A stretch of 25,374 nt of DNA from NCBI GenBank assembly GCA_023422565.1, contig JAFAGR010000091.1, positions 1 to 25,374 on the forward strand. The letters are read 5' to 3'. How positions within the stretch are numbered: the stretch's first letter is position 1; each line of letters begins with the position of its first letter. The position numbers and the translations under genes are program-made. This stretch comes from Bacteroidota bacterium (GTDB lineage: Bacteria > Bacteroidota > Bacteroidia > Chitinophagales > Chitinophagaceae). Below the pieces are notes generated by a model. That model was not told the origin of the DNA, did no database searches, and saw nothing but the letters and a program-made list of their open reading frames with translations. This document shows positions 1 to 8,308 of this stretch, one piece after another.

Positions 1-138
1 GTGCAGGCCACCGAAGAAGCGATAATTAACGCGTTAGTCGCCGCAAGAGATATGGAGGGCATAAACGGAAACAAATGGTTCGGCATCCGGCATGATGAAC
101 TCCAAAAGGTGATGAGAAAATACCGTCCGGGCAATTAG
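1..138 (+). CDS. P1 family peptidase (DmpA/aminopeptidase type), C-terminal fragment
   Basis: The plus strand is open from base 1 to the TAG at 136-138, giving 45 residues; the gene starts outside the window. The peptide contains VQATEEAIINALVAA, then a Gly-Asn-Gly turn, a hydrophobic-HDEL stretch and a basic end. This resembles the C-terminus of the P1/S58 peptidase family (DmpA, L-aminopeptidase/D-esterase), where the ATEEA-(V/I)-xNA helix is followed by a short tail. Family members self-cleave into two subunits and act as N-terminal nucleophile hydrolases on N-terminal residues; the nucleophile is not in this fragment. The stop codon lies in phase with the 7-bp repeat array that follows directly. 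The assignment rests on one short conserved helix and its context. Confidence 0.72.
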   Translation: MQATEEAIINALVAARDMEGINGNKWFGIRHDELQKVMRKYRPGN

Positions 139-208
139 TTGGTAGTCGTTAGTCGGAAGTTGGTAGTCGTTAGTCGGAAGTTGGTAGTTGGTAGTCGGAA
201 GTCTGAAA
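132..208. repeat. 7-bp-periodic tandem array A
   Basis: Eleven consecutive 7-bp units can be laid out without a phase break. The first, CAATTAG (132-138), contains the peptidase stop codon. Units then alternate among types such as TTGGTAG and TCGTTAG and a third, TCGGAAG. The three-unit 21-bp block at 139-159 recurs exactly at 160-180. Most units end in AG. Because 7 and 3 share no factor, shadow reading frames show a 7-residue peptide repeat, which is not evidence of coding. Bases 209-264 hold only a weak continuation. Confidence 0.9.
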
Positions 209-264
209 GCTGCTGCATCCAAAATCTCCAAATCCCACATCGCCCGCCTGAAAGATCGCAAAGA

Positions 265-372
265 TTAATTCCTAATTCGGAATTCTGAAATACCGACAAT
301 CGTACTTCGCCCGCCTGAATGACGCAGTCGGGCAGGTAATTCGTACATCGTAAATCGTACATCGGTTTATCG
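265..372. repeat. 7-bp-periodic arrays B and C before the surface-protein stop codon
   Basis: Three short blocks keep a 7-bp step. Bases 265-292 hold four units of the type TTAATTC and CTAATTC. Bases 297-310 hold CAATCGT and ACTTCGC. Bases 338-372 hold five units such as ACATCGT and AAATCGT, and the last one (366-372) contains the complement of the stop codon of the large minus-strand gene (367-369). Between the blocks, the motif CGCCCGCCTGAA occurs at 240-251 and again at 308-319. No ORF, RNA gene or convincing terminator was found in 139-366. Confidence 0.75.
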
Positions 373-3300
373 AATCAAAACAACATTGCCCTTCATCATC
401 CGCTCTCTTCCTGTTCGGTCAACGCCTTTTAATGCCCATACGTAATTGCCGCCATTTTGTTGGATTCCCTTGTATATCCCGTTCCAGCCCTTGCCGATCT
501 CGCTGGTTTCATACACCAGTTCGCCGTAACGATTATACACGCGGAAATAATCCAGTTTGTGTATTCCGACAGGGGTCGGGCGGAAAATATCATTCAGCCC
601 ATCTCCATTGGGAGTAAAGGCGCTTGGTACGTAGAATGTCGGCCCATTCAACACACGTAAATGAACTGTATCACTGTCCACGCAACCCAGGTTATCCGTC
701 ACCGTTAGTATGAGTGCGGCGTCTGAGGAAACGGTGGCAAGCGGTGTGGCTACGTTTGGAGCATTCACAAGATGTGAAGGCGACCAGGAGAAAGTTCCGT
801 TTCCGCTTCCCTGTAACCTGTATGGCACATTCGTTTCCACATCCGCATCCGGGCCTGCATCTGCCACAACCTGCGGATTTATCGAGAAGGTAACATCAGC
901 CGTATCTGCACACCCAAAAGTATTTTCTACCACCAGGTTATAAACACCCGGTATGGAAACCGATGCAGGTGGTATGGGGGCTCCTGAGAAAGCCCACACT
1001 GCACTTAATCCGCTGGTATTATACAATCCGTTCAGGTTCCCGGTCTCTCCAAAGCATACCGCGAGGCTTTGGTCTGCACCCAGGTCCGGTTTTCGGTTAA
1101 CCGTCACCGTTATGGGCGCCCTCGACCCTTCACAGCCAAGGTTCGCCGCTGCAACATAAAAGGCAAAGGTGCCAGGTTCCACTGTTGACGGAACGGGCGC
1201 GTTAGCAGATGGCGATCCCCCGGTCGCAGAAGTGTACCAAAGAAGTACAGTATTACTGTCTCCGGATGCGATTAAAGGAGATGCTGCATCATATTGGCAA
1301 TAAGAAAGTGGCGGGGGAACATTTACGGGCCCGGGAGTGGTGTTCACCGTTAAATTCAAAGTAATGATGGAATCACATCCGGCCTGATTGCGTAATGTGT
1401 CGCGATAGGTTCCTGAAGAAGTAATGTTTCTCCCATTCCACAAATAAGGTAGATCTGCAGAGCACACGGATGCATTGGCTGCACTCACCGTGGTCTCCTT
1501 TACCATAAACAAAAGCGTGATGAGTGAATCACATCCTTGTGTGGTTTGCAACGCGGCAGTATAAGTGCCAGCGGAATTAATACTTTGGCCGTTCCAGGAA
1601 TAGGGCAGATCAGCCCGGCATACGGCAACCGAAACTGTGGAACTCTGTGGTTCGTTAACGGTCAGCGTCAAACGCACTATGGAATCGCACCCGGCCTGAC
1701 TAGTGAAGTTTGCCGTATAGTCGCCTGCTGCGGTTAAAACTTGCCCATTCCAGTTGTAGGGAAGGTTTGTACTGCAAACCGAAGTGTCAAGCAAGGTGGT
1801 GATCTCCGGGCTAACGGTTAAGGATAAACGCACTATGGAGTCGCAACCTGCGGCATTTCCCAGCGTGTCTGCGTAATTACCCGCGCCCGTAAGCAGGCGA
1901 CCGTTCCAATTGTAAGGAAGCTGGATATTGCAAATAGAAATTTGCAGGTTGGTAAGTGAGTAATCATTCACGAACATTCTGAGTGTAGCCACTGAATCGC
2001 ATCCTGCGCTACTGGTATGACTCGTGAAATATTCACCGGCACTATTAATGGACTGTCCGTTCCATGAATAAGGCAGGGCACTTCTGCATAATGTGACCGT
2101 GGTTACTGAAGTGTCGACGGGGTTTATTGTTAAATTAAGTATTGCAACCGAATCGCAGCCGTTTGCATCGGTAAAGGTTATTGGATAGATACCACTTGAG
2201 TTGTATTGATTTCCGTTCCATATAAATGGAAGGGCGTTTTCACAAACCGACCTCGAGGTGAAAACTGAATCGGTCTCCCATATCGAAAGTTGCAAGGTGG
2301 CAATAGAATCACAGCCGGCTGCGGTGGTTAAATTTACCGTATGCGAGCCTGCGCTATTAAAAAGCTGTCCATTCCAGTTAAAAGGCAGACTACTTTCACA
2401 CAAAGTCATGGTGGTCAGGCTCGTCACAAAGGGCGCGACGGTTAGGCTCAAAATCGGCACAGAATCGCAGCCGCTGGGTGTTGATAATGTAATAGCGTAT
2501 GTTCCTTCATTCAGGTAGGAGTTGCCATTCCAAACATAAGGTAACTGCGCAGGGCAAACTGTTACATTTGTTGTTGAAGTGAGAATGTCTGTAACAACGA
2601 GATGCAGTATTGCTAATGAATCGCAACCCGTACTGCTTGTCAGGTTCACTATATAATTCCCGGCAATTGCGTAGGTGTTGCCATTCCATGTATACGGCAA
2701 TTGGTTATTACAAATAGTGATAGTTGATTCGCTTGAAAGCTGATCGGCAACCGTTAGGTTAAGTCTCGCTACAGAATCACATCCGGCGGCGTTCACTAAC
2801 GTTACCGCATAGTCGCCTGAAGCCGTGTACACGTTCCCATTCCAGTGGAAAGGGAGTTGAGATATACAGGTGGTAACCGTGGTCATGCTTTCAAGGTCAT
2901 CATTTACAAAAAGATTCAGAGTTACGATTGAATCACAACCCGCTTCATTCTGTAAATTTGCTGTGTAAACACCCGAACTGTCGAGCTGCAGTCCATTCCA
3001 AGTAAAAGGCACACGGTTGCCGCATATCACGGTATCTTCAAAGGTGTTGACCACATTGCTTACTACAAGGTTTAAAACTTTTGTGGAATCGCAGCCGGTG
3101 GAAGAGGAGAGCGGAACCACATATTTTCCTGCATTGTTGAATACACGGCCGTTCCAGGAATAAGGTAATTGCAGTGGACAAATATTAACCCGCGTAGTAT
3201 CACGAAAGGATTGCACAATATTTAATCGCAGAGTTACTATTGAATCGCAGGCTGCATTTCTTATGAGGGTATCGCTGTATAAACCAGGATTTGTATAAGA

Positions 3301-4917
3301 TACTCCGTTCCAAATAAAAGGAAGTTGATTGCTGCACACCGTGGTATCCGTAAAAGAAGAGGTGGTATCCATAACCGTTAGTTCCAAAACATCAAGGGAG
3401 TCGCATCCGGAAGCACTGGTAAGAGAGATCGTGTAAATACCTGCCGAATCAAACTGTTGCCCGTTCCATGTATAGGGAAGGAAATTTTCACAAACCGTCA
3501 CCTGGGTGTTTCCCGGGATGATTTCTTTAACCACAAGATTGAGAAGGTTTATTGAATGGCAGGCATCAATAACTACCGGCGGGGAGATAGGATAAGTACC
3601 TCCTGAAGTAAAAACATGGCCGTTGTAATTGTAAGGAAGTTCATCCGGGCATATCTCCAGGCTGTCTGAAAGAACAGAAGGATTATCTAAACTTAAAGCA
3701 AGTGTGGCCACGGAATCACAGCCTGCGGCGGTAACGAAATTGGCTGAATAAAATCCCGGAAGGCTAAAGTCGTTACCATTCCAGTTAAATGGAAGGTCAC
3801 TGATACAAACAACTTCATTAATTGTATCCCTCAATATATCGGTTACGGCTAAACGAAGCCGTGCAACGGAATCGCAACCGGTGGAAGAGGTAAGGTTAAC
3901 CGAATAATTTCCTGCTGCATTATAAGTATTGCCATTCCATGAAAAGGGAAGTTGCGCAAGGCATATTGTTAAATTGGTTTGGCTGTTTCTTATCGGCACT
4001 ACGATTAGAACCAAAGTGGCCACAGAGTCGCAACCCGATGAAGAAGGGAGGGTGTGCCGGTAGGTTCCGCCTGCTGAAAAGCTTCTCCCATTCCACGTGT
4101 ATGGCAATTGGTTGCTGCAAACCCGTACTCTTACTATACTTGTGGCTACAGGATTGATCGCCAGGTTAAGCTTAGCCACCGAGTCGCAGCCATTCGCGCT
4201 GCTGAGGCGCAACTCATAATTACCGGGAGTGGTAAAAGAGAAGCCGTTCCAGTTTACCGGCAATTGGTTAGTGCAAGCTGAAATATTGGTTGACGAAGTT
4301 GAAGTGTCCTTTACGGTTAATACCAGGTTTGCAATTGAATCGCAATTTCCCGAGCTGGTGAGCGTCACACTGTAATTTCCGGTTGAATTATAATTATTGC
4401 CATTCCACCGGAAAGGAAGTTCATTTCTGCATACGGATACATTGGTAAAACTGCTCACCACATCATTTACAGTTAAACTAAGTATCGGAACGGAATCACA
4501 TCCATTTGCACTTGTGAGCGTTACCGAATAAGTTCCGCTATTGTTTATTGAAAGCCCGTTCCAGCGATAAGGTAATTCGTTGTTACAAATCACGGCATTC
4601 GTAATGCTGGTTCCTACATCTATAACATGCAAATTGAGATAAACGACCGAATCAAGGCCATTGCTACCGGTAACGGTAGCTGAATATATTCCTTCGCTTA
4701 AAATGGCGAGCCCATTCCACGAAAACGGAAGCTGATTGTTGCAGATAGTAAGTTCAGTGGTGTCTGAAAGAATTGAAAAATTTGCTCCGGCCTTAGTTTC
4801 AGAATAGTAAGAAAAGGGCGTTGAGGAATTTGCATTAGCCCGTTGCCCGGCCAGGGAAAGGCAGGATACTATTATCATGGCAGCAAGTGCCGTAGAGAAA
4901 TAGGATCGGTTTTTCAT
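367..4917 (-). CDS. Giant secreted repeat protein with T9SS type B sorting domain
   Basis: This 1516-residue protein starts with a signal peptide (residues 1-29, hydrophobic core followed by ANA). Residues about 53-1196 are 22 tandem units of about 52 residues. The unit reads roughly C-xxx-LP(Y/F)-x-WNG, then G-x-Y, then GCDS, then an L-x-L-x-V strand, so each unit carries two cysteines that could form a disulfide in an Ig-like beta fold (inference). Residues about 1197-1427 look like Ig/PKD-type modules. Residues 1428-1516 (FYVPSAFTPNGDGLNDIF, then YNRYGELVYE, WNG and a GNVVLIR end) match the gliding-motility-associated C-terminal domain used as a type B signal by the type IX secretion system. 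The protein is therefore probably exported through T9SS and displayed at or released from the cell surface, perhaps as an adhesin. Unit 1 lacks its second Cys (GLDS) and unit 8 is the most divergent (YNYNG, ACHS). The start is supported by a strong Shine-Dalgarno sequence. Confidence 0.93.
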   Translation of the reverse strand: MKNRSYFSTALAAMIIVSCLSLAGQRANANSSTPFSYYSETKAGANFSILSDTTELTICNNQLPFSWNGLAILSEGIYSATVTGSNGLDSVVYLNLHVIDVGTSITNAVICNNELPYRWNGLSINNSGTYSVTLTSANGCDSVPILSLTVNDVVSSFTNVSVCRNELPFRWNGNNYNSTGNYSVTLTSSGNCDSIANLVLTVKDTSTSSTNISACTNQLPVNWNGFSFTTPGNYELRLSSANGCDSVAKLNLAINPVATSIVRVRVCSNQLPYTWNGRSFSAGGTYRHTLPSSSGCDSVATLVLIVVPIRNSQTNLTICLAQLPFSWNGNTYNAAGNYSVNLTSSTGCDSVARLRLAVTDILRDTINEVVCISDLPFNWNGNDFSLPGFYSANFVTAAGCDSVATLALSLDNPSVLSDSLEICPDELPYNYNGHVFTSGGTYPISPPVVIDACHSINLLNLVVKEIIPGNTQVTVCENFLPYTWNGQQFDSAGIYTISLTSASGCDSLDVLELTVMDTTSSFTDTTVCSNQLPFIWNGVSYTNPGLYSDTLIRNAACDSIVTLRLNIVQSFRDTTRVNICPLQLPYSWNGRVFNNAGKYVVPLSSSTGCDSTKVLNLVVSNVVNTFEDTVICGNRVPFTWNGLQLDSSGVYTANLQNEAGCDSIVTLNLFVNDDLESMTTVTTCISQLPFHWNGNVYTASGDYAVTLVNAAGCDSVARLNLTVADQLSSESTITICNNQLPYTWNGNTYAIAGNYIVNLTSSTGCDSLAILHLVVTDILTSTTNVTVCPAQLPYVWNGNSYLNEGTYAITLSTPSGCDSVPILSLTVAPFVTSLTTMTLCESSLPFNWNGQLFNSAGSHTVNLTTAAGCDSIATLQLSIWETDSVFTSRSVCENALPFIWNGNQYNSSGIYPITFTDANGCDSVAILNLTINPVDTSVTTVTLCRSALPYSWNGQSINSAGEYFTSHTSSAGCDSVATLRMFVNDYSLTNLQISICNIQLPYNWNGRLLTGAGNYADTLGNAAGCDSIVRLSLTVSPEITTLLDTSVCSTNLPYNWNGQVLTAAGDYTANFTSQAGCDSIVRLTLTVNEPQSSTVSVAVCRADLPYSWNGQSINSAGTYTAALQTTQGCDSLITLLFMVKETTVSAANASVCSADLPYLWNGRNITSSGTYRDTLRNQAGCDSIITLNLTVNTTPGPVNVPPPLSYCQYDAASPLIASGDSNTVLLWYTSATGGSPSANAPVPSTVEPGTFAFYVAAANLGCEGSRAPITVTVNRKPDLGADQSLAVCFGETGNLNGLYNTSGLSAVWAFSGAPIPPASVSIPGVYNLVVENTFGCADTADVTFSINPQVVADAGPDADVETNVPYRLQGSGNGTFSWSPSHLVNAPNVATPLATVSSDAALILTVTDNLGCVDSDTVHLRVLNGPTFYVPSAFTPNGDGLNDIFRPTPVGIHKLDYFRVYNRYGELVYETSEIGKGWNGIYKGIQQNGGNYVWALKGVDRTGRERMMKGNVVLIR
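1330..4761 (-). repeat. 22 x ~156-bp tandem coding repeat
   Basis: These bases encode residues 53-1196 of the surface protein, as 22 in-frame units close to 156 bp each. At DNA level the units have drifted, so that mainly the codons for LP-x-x-WNG and GCDS remain recognisable. This suggests old duplications kept by selection on the protein, not recent array expansion. Confidence 0.88.
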
Positions 4918-4923
4918 CTTTTA

Positions 4924-4933
4924 CTCCTCCTCC
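4924..4933 (-). promoter_or_regulatory. Strong Shine-Dalgarno of the surface-protein gene
   Basis: On the minus strand GGAGGAGGAG precedes the ATG at 4917 by six bases. Most other starts in the window show no such site, so this one both fixes the start and suggests high translation initiation. Just upstream, CGGC-TTCT-GCCG can form a short hairpin next to the site. No clear TAnnTTTG box was seen in 4934-5144. Confidence 0.75.
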
Positions 4934-5144
4934 GGCAGAAGCCGACAGCAGGTGTTTATAATAGGTATATGATGTTGGATCGCGTAACATTGAAAAACAG
5001 TTACACTATTTTTTCGCGGCAGGGGTTCTTTGGGGTAATCAGCCTACAGGCTGCTAAGTTTTCAGGGTACGTGGTTAAACAGCACGGTAAAATTAAAAAT
5101 TTACCGGCAAAGGGTGCGCGTAAATTTTACACAGGGTGTGATTC

Positions 5145-5474
5145 TTACAACGCGGAAACTACAGAAGCCATTGACACTCCGTTATGGCTCACATCAAAAA
5201 TGCTTTCACCGTTTTTTATCAGGATCACCTGGGGCGACTCATGATCTACTTTAAAAACTTCCGCTATTTCATTGGAAATTTCCCGGTGACGCAAAAGGTC
5301 CAGAAAATAAAAATCAACATCAGCCGGAGGAGTTTCTCTTTCAAGCCGGTTCTTCGCCATCGAGCTGATGGAGCAACGCGTGCTGTGTTTAAATATTAGT
5401 TGAGGTACACTGGCCGAGCGGGCAACAATTTCTAACAACTGTTCCCGTTTTTCAAGCGGTTTCCATTCAAGCAT
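5145..5474 (-). CDS. ytxJ: Bacillithiol system redox-active protein YtxJ (monothiol bacilliredoxin)
   Basis: The 109-residue product carries FKHSTRCSISSMA around Cys34, the KHS-T-x-C-x-IS signature of the YtxJ/BrxC family (thioredoxin-like fold). These proteins remove bacillithiol from S-thiolated cytosolic proteins, or act as a related monothiol redox partner, in Firmicutes and in the Bacteroidota that make bacillithiol. The length is typical for the family. A later VILIKNGESIFDVSHNGV segment corresponds to the thioredoxin-fold strand and hairpin near the C-terminus. It lies 12 bp downstream of a small lipoprotein gene on the same strand and is probably co-transcribed with it. No bacillithiol biosynthesis gene is visible in the window. 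Confidence 0.87.
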   Translation of the reverse strand: MLEWKPLEKREQLLEIVARSASVPQLIFKHSTRCSISSMAKNRLERETPPADVDFYFLDLLRHREISNEIAEVFKVDHESPQVILIKNGESIFDVSHNGVSMASVVSAL

Positions 5475-5486
5475 TAAAATCAGAAA

Positions 5487-5591
5487 TTAGTAACCAACTG
5501 AGGGACATCCTGTTCTGCGGCTCGCACCACAACTGGTTACCGTTGTAGCTACCATTAAGCCTAAGCACAAAGCGAGGAGGAACTTTTTCAT
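5487..5591 (-). CDS. Very small lipoprotein, 34 residues
   Basis: This is a short ORF that length cut-offs would miss. From the ATG at 5591 it encodes MKKFLLALCLGLMVATTV, then TSCGASRRTG and CPSVGY before TAA at 5487. The N-terminus has a KK pair, a hydrophobic core and a lipobox-like V-T-S-C with Cys21, followed by Gly-Ala-Ser. After signal peptidase II cleavage only a 14-residue lipopeptide with a second Cys (residue 29) would remain. It sits 12 bp upstream of ytxJ in the same direction, so the two probably share a transcript. The lipoprotein signal is clear; the function is unknown. A link to thiol redox chemistry through the second Cys is conjecture. Confidence 0.72.
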   Translation of the reverse strand: MKKFLLALCLGLMVATTVTSCGASRRTGCPSVGY

Positions 5592-5698
5592 TGATTTGTT
5601 TATTAAGGGTGTAAAGATAATATATGAAACTCAGAACGCTAAAAACCGGTAAAAAGTACTTTTGTTAAATAAATGGATAAGCTTCCGTTCCGGTTGGC

Positions 5699-5706
5699 TA
5701 TTTTTG
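5699..5706 (+). promoter_or_regulatory. -7 box TATTTTTG for the exonuclease gene
   Basis: TATTTTTG is a perfect match to the Bacteroidota -7 element TAnnTTTG. It is followed by CGTAAA and ends 20 bp before the ATG at 5727. No TTTG at the expected -33 distance was recognised; the nearest lies 34 bp upstream (5661-5664). Confidence 0.6.
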
Positions 5707-5726
5707 CGTAAATTTCTTGCTATCCC

Positions 5727-6491
5727 ATGTTACAAATCAACCGACCAATTGCCTTTATTGACCTGGAAACCACCGGGGTAAACCTCTCTACCGACCGAAT
5801 CGTTGAAATTGCCATCGTAAAATTATTGCCTGACGGAACCCGCCTTGTTAAGCGTAAACTTATCAATCCTGAGATGCCGATCACCAATTCTGACATTCAT
5901 GGCATTACCAACGAAATGGTGAAAGATGCGCCAACTTTTAAAGTGGCGGGAAACGAGATCAAACAATTTTTGGAAAATTGCGACCTAGGCGGATACAACA
6001 GCAACCGTTTTGATATTCCGATGCTCATGGAAGAGTTTCTAAGAGTGGGAATGGATGTGGATCTGTCTGACCGAAGAATGCTTGACGTACAACATATTTT
6101 TTATACGATGGAACCGCGTACATTGACGGCGGCGTATAAGTTTTATTGCAATAAAGAATTGGTGGATGCCCACAGTGCCGAAGTGGATGTACAGGCAACT
6201 ATTGATGTATTAATGGCCCAGGTTGAGCGTTATCAACAACTGGGAAATTCAGTTGATTCAATTCTTTCTCATATAGGAGAAGACAAAGTTGTTGATTATG
6301 CCCGCCGCTTCTGTTTCGATGATAAGAATAACGAGGTCTTTAACTTTGGCAAGTACAAAGGGCGTCTCGTGGCGGATGTGCTTCGCCAGGAGCCCCAGTA
6401 TTACGACTGGATGATGAAAGGCGATTTCCCCCTGCACACAAAGAAAAAACTCACCGAACTTCTGAACCGCACCCTGTTAAAAAATACCTAA
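5727..6491 (+). CDS. DnaQ-like 3'-5' exonuclease with ExoX-type C-terminal module
   Basis: This 254-residue protein has the DEDDh exonuclease signature: Exo I FIDLETTG (Asp12, Glu14), Exo II NSNRFDIPML (Asp96) and Exo III with His149 and Asp154 in HSAEVDVQA. The domain hydrolyses single-stranded DNA 3' ends with two metal ions. Residues about 204-240 (FNFGKYKG, YYDWMMKGDFP, TKK) match the small C-terminal module found in ExoX-like exonucleases. It could serve in DNA repair or as a stand-alone proofreading-like nuclease. It is transcribed from its own promoter at 5699. It is not the polymerase III epsilon subunit in any demonstrable way, so no symbol is given. Confidence 0.9.
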   Translation: MLQINRPIAFIDLETTGVNLSTDRIVEIAIVKLLPDGTRLVKRKLINPEMPITNSDIHGITNEMVKDAPTFKVAGNEIKQFLENCDLGGYNSNRFDIPMLMEEFLRVGMDVDLSDRRMLDVQHIFYTMEPRTLTAAYKFYCNKELVDAHSAEVDVQATIDVLMAQVERYQQLGNSVDSILSHIGEDKVVDYARRFCFDDKNNEVFNFGKYKGRLVADVLRQEPQYYDWMMKGDFPLHTKKKLTELLNRTLLKNT

Positions 6492-6527
6492 TGCCTTAGG
6501 TGGTATTTTTCAGGCAGATATTTAACG

Positions 6528-6535
6528 TAAATTTG
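6528..6535 (+). promoter_or_regulatory. -7 box TAAATTTG before the glycosyltransferase
   Basis: TAAATTTG matches TAnnTTTG and lies 23 bp before the TTG start at 6559. A T-run at about 6505-6510 is at a plausible -33 distance. Confidence 0.5.
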
Positions 6536-6558
6536 AAATAAACCAACCGGCCGGATAT

Positions 6559-7350
6559 TTGGAAAAAGTAGTCATTATACCTACCTATAATGAAAGGGAG
6601 AACATAACTGCGATAATTGAGGCAGTTATGCATCTTCGTGCCGGTTATCATATATTGGTAATTGACGACGGTTCACCTGATGGAACTGCTTCAATTGTTA
6701 AGTCTCTTTTTCCTTCATATCCCGGACAGCTTTTCTTAGAGGAGAGGCGTGGGAAACTTGGACTGGGCACGGCTTACATCCACGGCTTCAAGTGGGCAAT
6801 TGACCGCGGTTATCGTTTCATTTTTGAAATGGACGCCGATTTTTCTCATAATCCCGCAGACCTCGAACGCTTATATGAGGCCTGCGTAAAAGGAGCTGGC
6901 GTGGCGGTAGGTTCGCGCTACGTGAAAGGTGGTGCGGTAGAAAACTGGCCTTCAAACCGTATACTGCTTTCAAAGGGCGCTTCCCTATATACAAGATTGA
7001 TCACCTGGATGCCTGTTAATGATCCCACCGCCGGCTTTGTATGTTACCGGCGTGAAGTTTTGGAAGCAATAAACTTCGACAGCATTGGTTTTGTAGGATA
7101 TGCATTCCAGATAGAGATGAAGTTTGCCGCCTGGAAGCTCGGTTATAAGATCACTGAAGTGCCGATCACTTTTAAAGACAGGAAGCTTGGCGCCAGTAAA
7201 ATGAACAAGGGAATTATTAAGGAAGGAATTCTCGGCGTGCTGAAACTGCGCTGGCAGAGCTGGTTTAAGAACTACCGGAAAAAAGTATTCAATAAAGACT
7301 TCGTTACCTCGCCGCAGGTCTTTCCAGAAGGTGAACTCATCGGGAAATAA
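6559..7350 (+). CDS. Polyprenol monophosphomannose synthase-like GT2 glycosyltransferase
   Basis: This family-2 glycosyltransferase (263 residues) has PTYNERENI (8-16), DDGSPDGTA (36-44) and EMDADFSHNP (90-99), the nucleotide-sugar and metal-binding motifs of dolichol/polyprenol-phosphate mannosyltransferases. The later DPTAGFVCYRREVL and FKDRKLGASKMN segments also fit that family. It would transfer mannose (or another hexose) from a nucleotide sugar to polyprenyl phosphate at the inner membrane face. There is no C-terminal membrane domain, as in the soluble DPM1-type enzymes. The start is TTG: no ATG or GTG lies upstream at a sensible distance, and the PTYNE strand must be near the N-terminus. 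It converges on xerD with 3 bp between the stop codons. Confidence 0.88.
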   Translation: MEKVVIIPTYNERENITAIIEAVMHLRAGYHILVIDDGSPDGTASIVKSLFPSYPGQLFLEERRGKLGLGTAYIHGFKWAIDRGYRFIFEMDADFSHNPADLERLYEACVKGAGVAVGSRYVKGGAVENWPSNRILLSKGASLYTRLITWMPVNDPTAGFVCYRREVLEAINFDSIGFVGYAFQIEMKFAAWKLGYKITEVPITFKDRKLGASKMNKGIIKEGILGVLKLRWQSWFKNYRKKVFNKDFVTSPQVFPEGELIGK

Positions 7351-7353
7351 TTT

Positions 7354-8262
7354 TCAACTTTTATATCGGAAGGCAGGATGAAATTCCTGCAGGGTGCTGC
7401 GAAGATATTCGCGATCCAGGTGAGTATAGATCTCGGTTGTGGTGATACTTTCGTGGCCGAGCATGTCTTGCACTGCGCGAAGGTCTGCCCCGCCTTCTAC
7501 AAGATGAGTTGCAAAAGAATGCCGGAAAGTATGTGGCGAAACTGTTTTGCTTATACCCGCTTTTTGTGCGAGATCTTTTATTACGAGAAAGATCATCACC
7601 CGTGAAAGTTTTGCGCCGCGGCGGTTCAGAAAAAGTATATCCTCGTTTCCCGCCTTGATCCGGATGTGCGATCTCACCGTGCCCCGGTAAATATTGATGT
7701 GTTTGATCGCATCGCTGCCTATGGGCACAAGCCTTTCTTTATCGCCTTTACCAGTTACGCGAATGAAGCCGACATCGAGATAAAGATTGCTTAATTTCAG
7801 GTTCACTACTTCGCTCACACGCAAGCCGCAACTATACATCGTTTCAAGTATCGCCTTGTTCCTGATCCCTTCAGGCAAACTAAGATCGATCTTGCCTATC
7901 ATCATTTCAATTTCAGGAAAGGAGAGAACCTCCGGAAGTTTTCTCCGGTTGCGTGGCGATTCCAGAAGCTCGGAAGGGTTTGAAGTAGTGATCCCTTCTA
8001 TTACGCAGTATTTATAAAATGACTTTAGTCCGGAAATTATGCGGCTTTGTGAGGTGCCCGTCAACCCTGCTTCGTGAAGGCTCTTGGTGAAAGATTCAAG
8101 GTCTTTCAGGGTGACATCTCCCGGTGCTTTTTTTATCTCTTGTATATGAAAAAACTCAACAAGTTTATATATATCACTAAGGTAGGCCTCAACCGAATTA
8201 TCGGAGAGCGACTTTTCGAGTTGCAGCCAGGCCTTGAAACCCTTAATATAAGATTCCCACAT
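7354..8262 (-). CDS. xerD: Site-specific tyrosine recombinase XerD
   Basis: At 302 residues this has the usual Xer length. It has an N-terminal SAM-like core-binding domain (about 1-95) and a C-terminal catalytic domain with Arg148 (CGLRVSEV), Lys172 (GKGDKER), His244 and Arg247 (HTFRHSFATH), His270 (LGHESITTTEIY) and nucleophile Tyr279. These residues cleave and rejoin DNA at dif to resolve chromosome dimers, together with XerC and FtsK. It stands alone among core genes with no att sites or cargo nearby, so a housekeeping XerD is more likely than an integrase. Its start region is AT-rich and contains a TTAATTTG box about 30 bp upstream. Confidence 0.93.
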   Translation of the reverse strand: MWESYIKGFKAWLQLEKSLSDNSVEAYLSDIYKLVEFFHIQEIKKAPGDVTLKDLESFTKSLHEAGLTGTSQSRIISGLKSFYKYCVIEGITTSNPSELLESPRNRRKLPEVLSFPEIEMMIGKIDLSLPEGIRNKAILETMYSCGLRVSEVVNLKLSNLYLDVGFIRVTGKGDKERLVPIGSDAIKHINIYRGTVRSHIRIKAGNEDILFLNRRGAKLSRVMIFLVIKDLAQKAGISKTVSPHTFRHSFATHLVEGGADLRAVQDMLGHESITTTEIYTHLDREYLRSTLQEFHPAFRYKS

Positions 8263-8308
8263 TTTTTCCGCACGAAGCCTTTAGTAATTCTACAAATTAA
8301 TTAAAGTT

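Noticed and set aside
139..208. Array A as a CRISPR array
   Set aside because: The units are 7 bp with no spacers between them.
34..261. Minus-strand frame with a repeating LPTNDYQ peptide, and a similar frame at 135-362
   Set aside because: It is only the translation of 7-bp DNA repeats (three units give 21 bp or seven codons). There is no start signal, promoter or stable composition, and the two frames overlap each other.
1330..4761. The 156-bp coding repeats as a CRISPR-like or VNTR array
   Set aside because: The repeats are in frame, diverged at DNA level and conserved at protein level, so they are protein domains.
5085..5106. Dyad CGGTAAA / TTTACCG downstream of ytxJ as a terminator
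   Set aside because: The 7-bp stem is AT-rich and no T-run follows on the minus strand, so support is too weak for a terminator call.
4843..5244. 133-residue plus-strand frame
   Set aside because: It overlaps the signal-peptide region of the surface-protein gene and the end of ytxJ antisense, and has no recognisable motif or promoter.
7354..8262. xerD as a marker of an integrated element or a phase-variation recombinase acting on the 9906-10144 repeats
   Set aside because: It has the housekeeping XerD length and motifs, no att repeats or cargo lie beside it, and nothing in the sequence links it to the inverted repeats 1.6 kb away.
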